A DNA stretch of 64,000 bases from Vibrio coralliirubri (GTDB lineage Bacteria; Pseudomonadota; Gammaproteobacteria; Enterobacterales; Vibrionaceae), in assembly GCF_024347375.1 (NCBI RefSeq), contig NZ_AP025470.1, forward strand, positions 3,410,001 to 3,474,000, read 5' to 3'. Below, in pieces: positions 39,414 through 47,541 of the stretch (the first letter of the stretch is position 1; every line of letters begins with the position of its first letter). The notes under the pieces are model-generated. The model ran no database searches and was not told where the DNA came from. It worked only from the letters and a program-made list of their open reading frames with translations. The position numbers were made by a program, and so were the translations under genes.

Positions 39414-40467
39414 GGCTTTGTTGCGTAATTAAATTTAGAGATAGAGCCAACCCGTTTCGCTTGTTTCTTAGTCAATACGACAAGTTTCAGGCATACCTAA
39501 CCCAGTAAGCTTGTTCAACGCTTTTATCATCGCGTAAGTTTCACCCACCTGGGCATTGTAATTTCTTAAGCTCAGTTTCCCTCCTAGCAACTGTTTAACT
39601 CGATACATCGCTGTTTCTGAGAGTGAACGTTTGTGGTATCCATACCGCTCTTTCCAATACTTATTTGAGTCGTATAATTTCTGGCAACCCACGGCGAAAT
39701 TTCGAGGGTGACCACGCTCCCAGAAGGCAGCCCCTTCTCTTGGGGGAATAAGCGCAATAGCTCCCTTAATCTTAATAGCAGCGTGACACGCTCTCGTGTC
39801 GTAAGCGCCATCACCAGACACCTCAAGGATACTTCGGCGTGTTTGTTTCAGTAAGTTCGGGAGTACTTCTCCATCTGTAACCGTCGATAAACTTAGCTCG
39901 GCGGCAATGATCTCATGAGTGTTGGTATCGACTGCAATATGCAGCTTTCGCCAGACTCTACGCTTGCCATCCGTCCCATGTTTTTTGACTTTCCATTCAC
40001 CTTCGCCATAAACCTTAAGGCCAGTAGCATCAATGGCTAGGTGCTGTATCGCTCCTCTCGTTTTAGTCTTAAATGAAACCTCAACTTGCTTGGCTCTACG
40101 ACTGATGCAGGTGTAATGCGGACAACTTAACGGTACATGGGCTAACCTAAATATCGAGTCGATAAATCCTTGCAGCGCTCTCAATGGCATAGAAAAAACT
40201 CGTTTGACCATGAGTGCTGTCGTGATAGCTAAATCACTGAACCGACGCGGCCTACCGCGCTTATTCTGTTTGCTTTGCGCCCATCCGCTTATTGCTTCTT
40301 CATCAATCCAAAAAGTCAGAGAACCACGGTTAATGAGTGATCGGTTGTATTGCTTCCAGTTGGTTGTTTTATAACGAGGCTTAGGCATAGGACTACGAGA
40401 TAGAGTGGAGGTAGCTGATCAGATCGTAGGTTCTTGATTTAGTTCCATTGAATTACGCAACAAAGCC
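39414..40467 (-). mobile_element. IS5-family (IS903 group) insertion sequence, 1054 bp
   Basis: The inverted ends begin GGCTTTGTTGCGTAATT on both sides. They are flanked by a perfect 9-bp target duplication CATAGAAGG (39405-39413 and 40468-40476). The size, ends and 9-bp duplication all fit the IS903 group. It lies between the promoter/ops element of the O-antigen operon and wzx. Confidence 0.96.
39468..40388 (-). CDS. IS5-family transposase
   Basis: The 306-residue DDE transposase starts MPKPRYKTTNWKQYNRSL. The DDE residues are in HLAIDATGLK, VSGDGAYDTR and a GYHKRSLSETAMYRVKQL C-terminal motif (Y-x2-R-x3-E-x6-K type). It looks intact and reads in the same direction as the interrupted operon. 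Confidence 0.95.
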   Translation of the reverse strand: MPKPRYKTTNWKQYNRSLINRGSLTFWIDEEAISGWAQSKQNKRGRPRRFSDLAITTALMVKRVFSMPLRALQGFIDSIFRLAHVPLSCPHYTCISRRAKQVEVSFKTKTRGAIQHLAIDATGLKVYGEGEWKVKKHGTDGKRRVWRKLHIAVDTNTHEIIAAELSLSTVTDGEVLPNLLKQTRRSILEVSGDGAYDTRACHAAIKIKGAIALIPPREGAAFWERGHPRNFAVGCQKLYDSNKYWKERYGYHKRSLSETAMYRVKQLLGGKLSLRNYNAQVGETYAMIKALNKLTGLGMPETCRID

Positions 40468-40673
40468 CATAGAAGGTACTCCTTGACTAAAATCATCAAA
40501 TCGCTTAAAAACCTCAGGTTCCTAAATAACATCGAATTACTTTTCTTCACGTTGAGGTGATCAGTTTTCGCACATCTCTTATTTGCTTACTTTCTTAAAA
40601 CCGCCCCAATAGGCCACAAAACAGTCTTTTCGCAACTAGTAGCCCTTTTAACTTGCCACCCATCCGCATTTGG

Positions 40674-40715
40674 GTACGCTACCGCCCTTAGGTTTGGCTC
40701 CTACAGGCAAGGCTT
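40674..40715 (-). promoter_or_regulatory. RfaH ops element / JUMPstart-like leader of the wzx operon
   Basis: The minus strand contains GGGCGGTAGCGTAC (40674-40687), with the ops core GGCGGTAGCGT at 40676-40686. It is preceded by CTGTAGGAGCCAAACCTAA, which resembles the JUMPstart upstream part. RfaH binds paused RNA polymerase at ops and suppresses termination across long operons. The site is about 75 nt into the transcript from the promoter at 40768-40796. Confidence 0.85.
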
Positions 40716-40767
40716 GATGATTTATTCGCTATTATGCGGTTTTCATACGGTTTCTAATTTGCTGCGC

Positions 40768-40796
40768 ATTCTAGCAAAGTAAGTGCATATTGACCA
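40768..40796 (-). promoter_or_regulatory. Sigma-70 promoter of the wzx/O-antigen operon
   Basis: On the minus strand TGGTCA (-35, 40791-40796) and TAGAAT (-10, 40768-40773) are spaced by 17 bp, with TG one base upstream of the -10 (extended -10). Transcription would start near 40761 and reach the ops element after about 75 nt. Confidence 0.65.
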
Positions 40797-40827
40797 GTTT
40801 GAAATTTACCCTATTTGGACAAGCCTC

Positions 40828-41148
40828 TCACCATGCGTTTATCCAACGAAAGCATTGTACGTTTTGTAGATACTGAGTCCCTATGTGGTACCGGTTTTCT
40901 TGTACTGCATCGCAGTAGCGCTTTTCTATATCAATGAAAATATTGCCGTTTCGGTACAACGACACGAAGCTTGGGTTATTGTTTACCGCCAATAACGCTT
41001 TAATCTCTGTGCGTGTTAACCCTTGTGGGTAGTGGTTAACCAGCAGTTTCAAGAACTCGCCAATGCGCCCTTCCACTCGCGCTACCTCTTCTTCTAAAAT
41101 GGTGACTTTTTCTTCCGTTGTCAGTTTTTTTAGGCTGTTATCGCCCAT
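40828..41148 (-). CDS. Small protein of unknown function in phage-like module
   Basis: This 106-residue protein is not recognised. The first 35 residues are charged and helical, likely a coiled coil (EEKVTILEEEVARVEGRIGE). A possible winged-helix segment follows (LLVNHYPQGLTRTEIKALLAV). The rest contains a Cys-rich pattern and Trp near the end. It lies downstream of the HTH gene in the same direction with a 135-bp gap, so they may be co-transcribed and act on DNA together. Confidence 0.6.
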   Translation of the reverse strand: MGDNSLKKLTTEEKVTILEEEVARVEGRIGEFLKLLVNHYPQGLTRTEIKALLAVNNNPSFVSLYRNGNIFIDIEKRYCDAVQENRYHIGTQYLQNVQCFRWINAW

Positions 41149-41283
41149 GTTGCCCTCTCCTAATTCTACTTTTGTTTCTTGCCGTTTATTGTCTGTGTTT
41201 TAGCTATTGGTTTGTTTTACTTCGGGCCTGCTTTAGCCCTTTGGCAGTTTGAACAAGTGCTTAGTCTGTGAATAATCGAATGG

Positions 41284-42396
41284 TCACTGCTTATAATCCG
41301 TGCCGAGCGATTTTGATTGAATTAGGGCCTTAATGCGCTCGTCAAATGGGTTGGTGGTGCTTTTAGCTTTGTAGTCCGCGAGGGCCTGAGTGACCGGTGT
41401 GGTTTGTTCGGGATTGCTTTTGATTGGCTGCGCTTGGTTTGAAGCTGTTGTGGGCGCATCTGCTTTTATTGAGCCTACGGCTTTTATCGATTTTGGTTTC
41501 TTTGAGGGTTTCACCGCTTGTGTTTGCTTAACCGCTCTTGTTTGCTTAAAGACTAGCGATGAGTCTCGCTTCGCCTTGGCTTGGGCGCTTCTTCTTAGCC
41601 AGCCATTCACAAAGTGGCCAATGTGCTCAAAGGATTTGCGCTTATCGTGGTTGATGTACAACCACGCTTGCATAGCATGCAGCTCTTGCAGCACATCTAA
41701 CTTTGGGTAGGTGCGCTCTAAGATTTTGTAGAACTCATGAAAAATTGGCGCGCTGCCCTCTTTGGTGAGCAGGTGAATCACGGCTTCATTCTTTTGGGGT
41801 ATGGGAGTGGTGGTGGCTTGAGGTGTCGTTGGCTCTTTTTCAAGGGACAAGGCTGTTTCAAGAGATGGGGCTGTTTTACAAGGAATGTCTGTTTTATGTT
41901 CTTTATGAAAGATTATGTGTGCCAGGTGGTCACTCTCCGTGTTGGATCTTGAGTCACCCAGGGGAGTGTCTGGATGTTCTGTTTTCTGCGTGTGTTCTGT
42001 CTTCTGTACACGCTCTTTTTTCTGCGTACATGCTAATGAGGCTGGCGGTAAGTCTGTTAGGTCTACATTGGCGTTGTTTAGGTTGCCATCCGCTTGGTCT
42101 AGATCGGCCTGCTGAATGTGGCTGTCGCTGGGTAGGCGCAGCTGATAGATATTGCTGCGCTGGCGTCCTGAATCATCAAAGCGCTTTATTCGCTTCACAA
42201 AGCCTTGCTTTTCGAGCTCGTTAACGTGTCGTTTCACGGTTCTTACCGACACTTCGCAATATTGCGCTAAGTAATTGAGGGAAGGAAAACACACGCCGCG
42301 CGCGTCGGCATTATCAGCCAGTTTTAATAGCACCAACTTGCTGATGGGCGATCCGGTTTTTAATGGGATAAAAGAAAGAATTAGAGAAACACACAT
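41284..42396 (-). CDS. HTH replication- or regulator-like protein of phage/plasmid type
   Basis: The 370-residue product has an N-terminal winged helix (about residues 15-90: SPISKLVLLKLADNADARG, then CEVSVRTVKRHVNELEKQGF) of the HTH_36 type seen in plasmid and phage replication initiators. A long low-complexity linker rich in Thr, Gln and Lys follows, and a conserved-looking domain (HEFYKILERTYPKLDVLQEL, near 215-280) comes near the C-terminus. The frame opens at 42462, but the ATG at 42396 has a strong AAGGAG ribosome site. It is AT-poorer than the neighbouring wzx/wzy genes, pointing to a different origin. Confidence 0.7.
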   Translation of the reverse strand: MCVSLILSFIPLKTGSPISKLVLLKLADNADARGVCFPSLNYLAQYCEVSVRTVKRHVNELEKQGFVKRIKRFDDSGRQRSNIYQLRLPSDSHIQQADLDQADGNLNNANVDLTDLPPASLACTQKKERVQKTEHTQKTEHPDTPLGDSRSNTESDHLAHIIFHKEHKTDIPCKTAPSLETALSLEKEPTTPQATTTPIPQKNEAVIHLLTKEGSAPIFHEFYKILERTYPKLDVLQELHAMQAWLYINHDKRKSFEHIGHFVNGWLRRSAQAKAKRDSSLVFKQTRAVKQTQAVKPSKKPKSIKAVGSIKADAPTTASNQAQPIKSNPEQTTPVTQALADYKAKSTTNPFDERIKALIQSKSLGTDYKQ

Positions 42397-42681
42397 GGTA
42401 ACGCTCCTTGTTAAATGACCATTCGTACTGAAATCCATTGATATAAAGGGCATTAACAACACTTTTTGGCGCTTTAGGGGCGAAAGGCCTATGAGATAAG
42501 TTGTAAGAAAAGATGTTTGGTTAATTACCTCGGATAGATATGCAACACCAACCTTATTAGGCAGTGACTTTTCGAAGCACCTCTCACTTTTCTGTGTTCC
42601 GCCGTTTTCGCGCTATTACCGCCAACCCCAATTACAAGTCTTGAAGTACATTGCCCTCCCCATGCAGCAATAAGGTGCTTA

Positions 42682-42948
42682 ATGAAGGCGATAGTTTCTC
42701 TTTTTATTTCAGCATACCAACCCGGAATGGCGAGCATCGAATGCCTTGCTAGCTCCCTCATTCAGTCGCGCCAGCCGTTATTTTTTAGTGATAGTGATGG
42801 GTCTGACCAAGTACTGAGCTATGAAGCTAACGGTTCTAAAGAAAGCCAAATGGAAGATTGTTATTTTAATGAGGATGAATGCGGTGACGCCCCAAGCTAT
42901 GAAGATATTTGTTGGATGATCAACCGAGCACGTCGCCCCAACCATTAG
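42682..42948 (+). CDS. Small unknown protein upstream of lysis genes
   Basis: An 88-residue open frame starts at an ATG with AAGGTG upstream. It has an acidic, cysteine-containing C-terminal half (EDCYFNEDECGDAPSYEDIC) and no known domain. A shorter start at 42730 is possible. It is followed after 11 bp by another small gene and then the endolysin, suggesting one plus-strand transcript. A 78-codon frame on the opposite strand overlaps it but looks spurious. Confidence 0.45.
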   Translation: MKAIVSLFISAYQPGMASIECLASSLIQSRQPLFFSDSDGSDQVLSYEANGSKESQMEDCYFNEDECGDAPSYEDICWMINRARRPNH

Positions 42949-42959
42949 GTTATTGCGTG

Positions 42960-43154
42960 ATGTATTTACGCTATGTAAGCCACCACTCTGGTTATGCCAA
43001 AACCTTAGCCACCAGTTTGCGACAACACGTCGCGCTGCACCCTAATTTAAAAGAATCGTTATCAACGTCTTTAATCGCCTATTTACAACAACACGAGGAT
43101 TTATTTTGTCAAACACTCCACCAGCAACTGATCGAGTTCCACACCAGCCGTTAG
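42960..43154 (+). CDS. Small helical protein overlapping endolysin start
   Basis: The 64-residue product (start chosen at 42960; the frame opens at 42909) is predicted to be mostly helical and His/Gln-rich, with no transmembrane segment. Its 3' end overlaps the amidase start by 49 bp in another frame, an arrangement common in phage lysis cassettes. Function is not recognised. Confidence 0.45.
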   Translation: MYLRYVSHHSGYAKTLATSLRQHVALHPNLKESLSTSLIAYLQQHEDLFCQTLHQQLIEFHTSR

Positions 43155-43678
43155 AAGCGCCTGCTGTTTTGCAAAAACGGGCTAGCAAGGTGGAGCTTAT
43201 CCCCTCGTTAGAGCCTTGTTTACCTTCAGCATCCTATTCCTTCAGTCTGGTTTCGGTTTTACTCCGTTTGCCTCATTGCCCGCCCTACTCTTTTATTACT
43301 GTGCATTGCAGCGCCACGCCGCCACAGCAAGATATAGGCGTAACCGAGATTCGTCGATGGCATAAAAAAAGAGGCTGGCGCGATGTGGGGGATCACTTTG
43401 TTATTCGTCGCAATGGGGATGTCCAATTGGGCAGGCCGCTGTCGCAAACCGGCGCACATGTGAAAGGACACAACAAGGGCAATATTGGGGTTTGTTTGGT
43501 TGGCGGTTGTAATGCCGAGCTGCAATCAGAAGATAACTTCACGCTTGCGCAGCGTAAGGCGCTGTTTGGTTTAATGACTGCGCTACAAGAGCAGTTCTTG
43601 ATTTCAGATGAGAATGTTAAAGGGCATAAAGATTGGGGTGTGAATAAGGCGTGTCCGGTTATGGCTTTAAGAGCTTAA
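43106..43678 (+). CDS. N-acetylmuramoyl-L-alanine amidase (phage-type endolysin)
   Basis: This 190-residue amidase_2 (T7 lysozyme-like) enzyme would cleave the bond between MurNAc and L-Ala in peptidoglycan. Zinc ligands are visible: His in FITVHCSAT, His in GAHVKGHN and Cys in NKACPVMA, plus the conserved Tyr/Trp region WRDVGDHFVIRRNG. The N-terminal about 60 residues are Pro/Ser-rich and without a signal peptide, so export would need a holin. Start is TTG at 43106 with GAGG 8 bp before. The last two codons and stop (TTAAGAGCTTAAGAGC) belong to a dispersed-repeat unit. Confidence 0.88.
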   Translation: MSNTPPATDRVPHQPLEAPAVLQKRASKVELIPSLEPCLPSASYSFSLVSVLLRLPHCPPYSFITVHCSATPPQQDIGVTEIRRWHKKRGWRDVGDHFVIRRNGDVQLGRPLSQTGAHVKGHNKGNIGVCLVGGCNAELQSEDNFTLAQRKALFGLMTALQEQFLISDENVKGHKDWGVNKACPVMALRA

Positions 43679-43832
43679 GAGCAGATGAGGGATTCGAGTA
43701 AGCGGGATGCGAAGAGCAGGAAGAGCAGCAGCGGGATTCGGGTAAGCGAGATGCGAAGAGACTAAGAGACTAAGAGACTAAGAGCGGATGAGGATGACGG
43801 GTAAACGAGTAGCGAAGAGACTAAAAGCAGAT
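43676..43832 (+). repeat. Dispersed tandem repeat array A7 with an 8-bp sub-repeat
   Basis: About three degenerate units start at the amidase stop codon. Within the array the 8-mer ACTAAGAG (43757-43785) is repeated in tandem three times. Confidence 0.78.
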
Positions 43833-43837
43833 TCCAG

Positions 43838-43941
43838 ATACTTCGTTCCTCAGTTCTGGAATGACGGAGTCGTGGGATTATTAACTTAATAAAAGTAGTC
43901 GTCATTCCCTACAGTGAGGGACGAACGTGATAGGGAATCTA
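43838..43941. repeat. REP-like hairpin pair, second copy
   Basis: GATTCCAGATACTTCGTTCC closing with TCTGGAATGACG (43841-43877 region), then GTCATTCCCTACAGTGAGGG closing with TAGGGAATCT (43901-43941). They are the same two modules as at 22864-22980, in the other order. The rest of the gap to 44053 holds only the holin ribosome site. Confidence 0.65.
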
Positions 43942-44053
43942 ATTCAACGGATAAATGGCGGAGGAGAGGTCTCGCTAAGGCTGTCGAACCATAAGGTTAT
44001 ACAGTCAAAGGCTATACATGCGGTCAAAGCCAATCAATAAACCAAGGAGCAGT

Positions 44054-44389
44054 ATGACATTGTTCGGAAGAATATTCGGGAGCCAGTCTTCTATTAGCAA
44101 GGGGTTAGATGCACTCACCAACACAGGAGATGCGATGTTTTTTACTGATGAAGAAAAAGCGAAGCACAAGCTGGCACTGCTTAAAGCGTATGAACCTTTT
44201 AAGTTAGCGCAGCGCTACATTGTGTTGTTGTTCACCATTCCTTATGTGGCACTGCATGTAATGGTGATTCTGGGCTGTATGCACGGTTACGATTGGAAGC
44301 CATTAGGGGAAATGACGAATGAAGCGTTTGGTTATCCGGTGTTAGCGGCGGTTGGGTTGTATTTAACGGGTGGCGTTATAAAAAAGTAG
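44054..44389 (+). CDS. 3TM-type holin
   Basis: The 111-residue product resembles 3TM-type phage holins: an amphipathic N-terminus (GLDALTNTGDAMFFTDEEKA), KLALLKAYEPFKLAQRYIVLL leading into membrane helices, and a C-terminal hydrophobic segment (YPVLAAVGLYLTGGVI). Holins make pores that release endolysins. The frame opens at 44018, but the ATG at 44054 has AAGGAG 5 bp upstream. The stop TAG is coded by a repeat unit (AAAAAGTAGATACGAG, against AAAAAGCAGATGCG elsewhere). With the amidase it forms an orphan lysis pair. Confidence 0.75.
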   Translation: MTLFGRIFGSQSSISKGLDALTNTGDAMFFTDEEKAKHKLALLKAYEPFKLAQRYIVLLFTIPYVALHVMVILGCMHGYDWKPLGEMTNEAFGYPVLAAVGLYLTGGVIKK

Positions 44390-44715
44390 ATACGAGTGAC
44401 GAGTGACGAGTAAACGAGATGCGAAGAGCTTAAAAAGCAGATGCGAGTGACGGGTATCGAGATGCGAGGAGCTTAAAAAGCAAATGCGGGTAGCGGGTAA
44501 GCGGGATGCGAAGAGCTTAAAAAGCAGATGCGGGTAACGGGTAAACGAGTAACGAAGAGATAAAGAGATGATTCGAGTGGCGCTTTTCGTATCTCGCCAC
44601 TCTCATCCCGTATCTGCCATTTAGCTCTTATCTTTTCGATACTCGATAACTCGAATCTCGTATCTGCCTTTCAGCTCTTCGTTTACACGATTACTCGCAT
44701 CTCGTTACTGCTCTT
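44381..44715. repeat. Dispersed tandem repeat array A8, two opposing blocks
   Basis: A plus-oriented block of about four units (44381-44580) follows the holin gene, and a minus-oriented block of about two units (44581-44715) ends 6 bp from the wzc stop codon. Each block reads in the sense of the gene it follows. No terminator with a clear T-tract is visible in this convergent gap. Confidence 0.85.
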
Positions 44716-44721
44716 TAGCCT

Positions 44722-46893
44722 TTACTTCTTGTCGCTCGAATATGCGTAGTTGTAGTAACCGTAGCCGTATGAGCTTGATGCTTTCTTCTCGATGGCGTTG
44801 AAGATAACGCCTTTCACTTCAATACCAGATTGCTCGAAGCGGTTACGAGCAACATCGATCTCTTTAATGGTGTTTTGACCGTAACGCGCGACCATTAATG
44901 TGGTGCCAGCGAAGGCGCCGACAATGCTTGGGTCGGTTACTGCCAGTACAGGCGGAGTATCGACAATCACCAAGTCATACTCTTTTGATGCCCATTCCAT
45001 TAGCTCTGCAAAGCGCGGGTGCATCAGCAATTCAGATGGGTTGGGTGGCACTTGGCCGCGAGTAATAATGTCGAGGTTTTCAACTGGCGTCGACTTCACT
45101 GATTGAGCGAACTCTTGTTTGCTGCTCAATACATCAGAAAGGCCGTTATCCCAATTCACACCAAAGCTTTGTTGTAGGTAACCTTTACGCATATCGGCAT
45201 CAATCAATAATACCTTTTGGCCTGTTTTTGCGGCTACTGCAGCAAAGTTGGTCGAGATGAATGATTTACCAATGCCTGGCGCAGGACCAGAGATCATCAA
45301 AACGTTGTTTTTCGCTTCTAGCATCGCGAAATGCAAACTGGTACGCAGGCCACGCAGCGCTTCAACCGAAAGATCCGCAGGGTTCGATTCGGCAAGCAGT
45401 GCCTGAACGCCTTTTGTTTGTACTTTCTTCGATTTAAAGCGGTTGGTTAGCTCAATCTGTAAATCAGATTTTGGTACCGCGGCGTAAACCGGAAGTCCGA
45501 TTTGTTCAATTTGATCTGGGCTTTCCACACCACGGTGGAATGCCGCTTTCACTAATACAAACGCGACACTTAACATGCCACCCAGTAACGTTGCCAACAC
45601 AACAATCAGCGGCTTCTTCGGTTTAACAGCGCGAGCATACGCTTGTGCGTCATCTAAGATACGAACGTTACCGACGGTACCGGCTTTGATGATGCTCAGC
45701 TCTTGAACCTTGTTTAAGAGCTGGATGTAGATCTGTTGGTTTACTTCAACATCACGTGTCATACGCAGTACTTCACGTTGTGTTTTCGGTAGCTTTTGTA
45801 CTTGCTTATTTAAGCGCTCTTTCTCACCCAATAGCGTTTTACGCTTATCAAGCAGGGCTTTGTATGCTGGGTGATCTTTAGTGAAGCGCTGGCTGATTTC
45901 ACTCTCTTTAAACGTCAGTTCATTCAATTGCGCTTCAAGCTCGACCATTACCTTCAAAGTAGATTGTGCTTCTAAGCCTAAGTCGATCGATTCGTTCTTT
46001 TGGCGGTAGTTGTTTAGCGTATCTTCATAACCCGTTAGCTCAGATTTAATACCCGGAAGGTGGCTTTCTAAGAACTCAAGGCTCTTCTCTGCTTCCGCAG
46101 AATTACGTTTCACGTTCTGCAAGAAGTAGATCTGGCTGATGTGATTGAGTATCTCAGAGATCTGCTGCTTGTTTTCACCTTCAAAGCTCAGCTTCAAAAT
46201 GCCAGTCTGCTTGCCTTGCTCAGACAATGATAAAGACTTCTTCAGCCATTCGATCGCTTCTAGTCGGCTCTGTTTCGCAATAGAAAATTCAAAACCATTG
46301 TGTGATTCAAAACCGGCCACAAACAAGCTGTAGTCGTCGGCGGTGGCTAACTCACCCACTTTACCTTGCAAGATAATGCGCTCATCGTCACGAACTAATT
46401 GGTAGGTACCCTGCTCAGCATCGAGAATCTGAATCGTGTGTGCGTAATCGCTCGCATAGCTTGGCATGTTAAAACGGCTAACCGCAATGTGGTTGATGTC
46501 ACCGGTTAAGCGAGCAAAGCCTTTGCCAACGATGGGTGCATAGTTAGGAGAGGTCACTGTCGTTAAGTTAAACTTATCAACCGTTTCGCCTAAGATCATA
46601 CGAGATTTGATGATCTCCACTTCTGTCGTGGCAGAAGATTCTTGAGAGAACAACTCGCCCATGTCACCGACCATCGATGAAATGCCGCCAGAGCTTTTCT
46701 CTTCAATTTGGATCAGGGCATCGGCTTTGTATATTGGCGTTGAAAGCAGAGCAAACGCGATACCAAACACAGCAAAAGCAAATGTGGTCAGCATGATTAG
46801 CCATTTAGCGTCCAGCAGAATGCCAAGCAGCTTTCCTAAATCTATCTCATCAGAGTTATCTGTATGCGATTGCTGAGAGGGTTGTGTTGTCAT
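44722..46893 (-). CDS. wzc: Wzc tyrosine autokinase / polysaccharide copolymerase
   Basis: This 723-residue inner-membrane protein controls high-level polymerisation and export with Wza. It has an N-terminal Wzz domain with a first span (about 33-55), a long periplasmic coiled coil (about 230-400), a second span (about 430-450, KPLIVVLATLLGGMLSVAFV), and a C-terminal BY-kinase domain. The kinase has Walker A (GPAPGIGKSF, near 540), Walker A' (VLLIDADMRKG) and Walker B (VIVDTPPV). The tyrosine-rich tail (SSYGYGYYNYAYSS) is the phosphorylation cluster. Last gene of wza-wzb-wzc. Confidence 0.96.
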   Translation of the reverse strand: MTTQPSQQSHTDNSDEIDLGKLLGILLDAKWLIMLTTFAFAVFGIAFALLSTPIYKADALIQIEEKSSGGISSMVGDMGELFSQESSATTEVEIIKSRMILGETVDKFNLTTVTSPNYAPIVGKGFARLTGDINHIAVSRFNMPSYASDYAHTIQILDAEQGTYQLVRDDERIILQGKVGELATADDYSLFVAGFESHNGFEFSIAKQSRLEAIEWLKKSLSLSEQGKQTGILKLSFEGENKQQISEILNHISQIYFLQNVKRNSAEAEKSLEFLESHLPGIKSELTGYEDTLNNYRQKNESIDLGLEAQSTLKVMVELEAQLNELTFKESEISQRFTKDHPAYKALLDKRKTLLGEKERLNKQVQKLPKTQREVLRMTRDVEVNQQIYIQLLNKVQELSIIKAGTVGNVRILDDAQAYARAVKPKKPLIVVLATLLGGMLSVAFVLVKAAFHRGVESPDQIEQIGLPVYAAVPKSDLQIELTNRFKSKKVQTKGVQALLAESNPADLSVEALRGLRTSLHFAMLEAKNNVLMISGPAPGIGKSFISTNFAAVAAKTGQKVLLIDADMRKGYLQQSFGVNWDNGLSDVLSSKQEFAQSVKSTPVENLDIITRGQVPPNPSELLMHPRFAELMEWASKEYDLVIVDTPPVLAVTDPSIVGAFAGTTLMVARYGQNTIKEIDVARNRFEQSGIEVKGVIFNAIEKKASSSYGYGYYNYAYSSDKK

Positions 46894-47017
46894 TTGTTTG
46901 CTACTTCCTAAATTATTGCTATTTAAGAGACTTCATATACGCTCCGCGTACTTCTCTTTTATATGATTCTGTTGGTGGCTATGCAACATAGCTTAACTGA
47001 AGATTTTTCTCTATCAA

Positions 47018-47458
47018 TTACAGCTTTTTTGCCCAAGCTTGTGCCGCTTCGTCAATCAGCTTATAAGCGTGTTCAAAGGCTTCACGGCTTTGACGATAAG
47101 GGTCAGGAATGTCTTTTTGGCCAATCCACTGACCGAACAGCATGGTTTTACCTCGTGCCTCTGGCGATATTTGAGTAAGCGCTTCTAAATGGCCCTTCTC
47201 CATCACCAAGATCAAGTCATACTGAGCACAAAGCTGTGGCGTGACTTGTTGAGACTGATGATTTTCAACATCGACACCATTTTCAGCGGCAATCACAATC
47301 GCCGTTTCATCTGCAGGCTTACCAATTAAACGGCTTTTCTCGGCCGCGATACCGGCAGAGGCCACTTCTTTGTTTGGCAGCAAGTTTTGTAAAACTCGCT
47401 CTCCAGTCGGGGAACGACAAATGTTGCCCACGCATACGACTAAAATTTTATTAAACAT
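47018..47458 (-). CDS. wzb: Wzb low-molecular-weight protein-tyrosine phosphatase
   Basis: The 146-residue phosphatase dephosphorylates Wzc, letting it cycle. The P-loop CVGNICRS near residues 9-16 has the catalytic Cys and Arg, and DIPDPYRQS near 112-120 supplies the general acid Asp. The frame is open to 47491, but the ATG at 47458 starts the conserved MFNKILVVCVGN. It lies 83 bp after wza, 124 bp before wzc. Confidence 0.95.
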   Translation of the reverse strand: MFNKILVVCVGNICRSPTGERVLQNLLPNKEVASAGIAAEKSRLIGKPADETAIVIAAENGVDVENHQSQQVTPQLCAQYDLILVMEKGHLEALTQISPEARGKTMLFGQWIGQKDIPDPYRQSREAFEHAYKLIDEAAQAWAKKL

Positions 47459-47541
47459 AATTGTCTCTAATTGTATTGGGCTTATAAGCATAAAAAATCA
47501 GGTTACACGTTAAGTGCAACCTGATGATTAATATTCAGTTA

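Noticed and set aside
42525..42761. 78-codon minus-strand open frame in the lysis module
   Set aside because: It overlaps a better plus-strand frame with a ribosome site, and shows no domain or conserved pattern.
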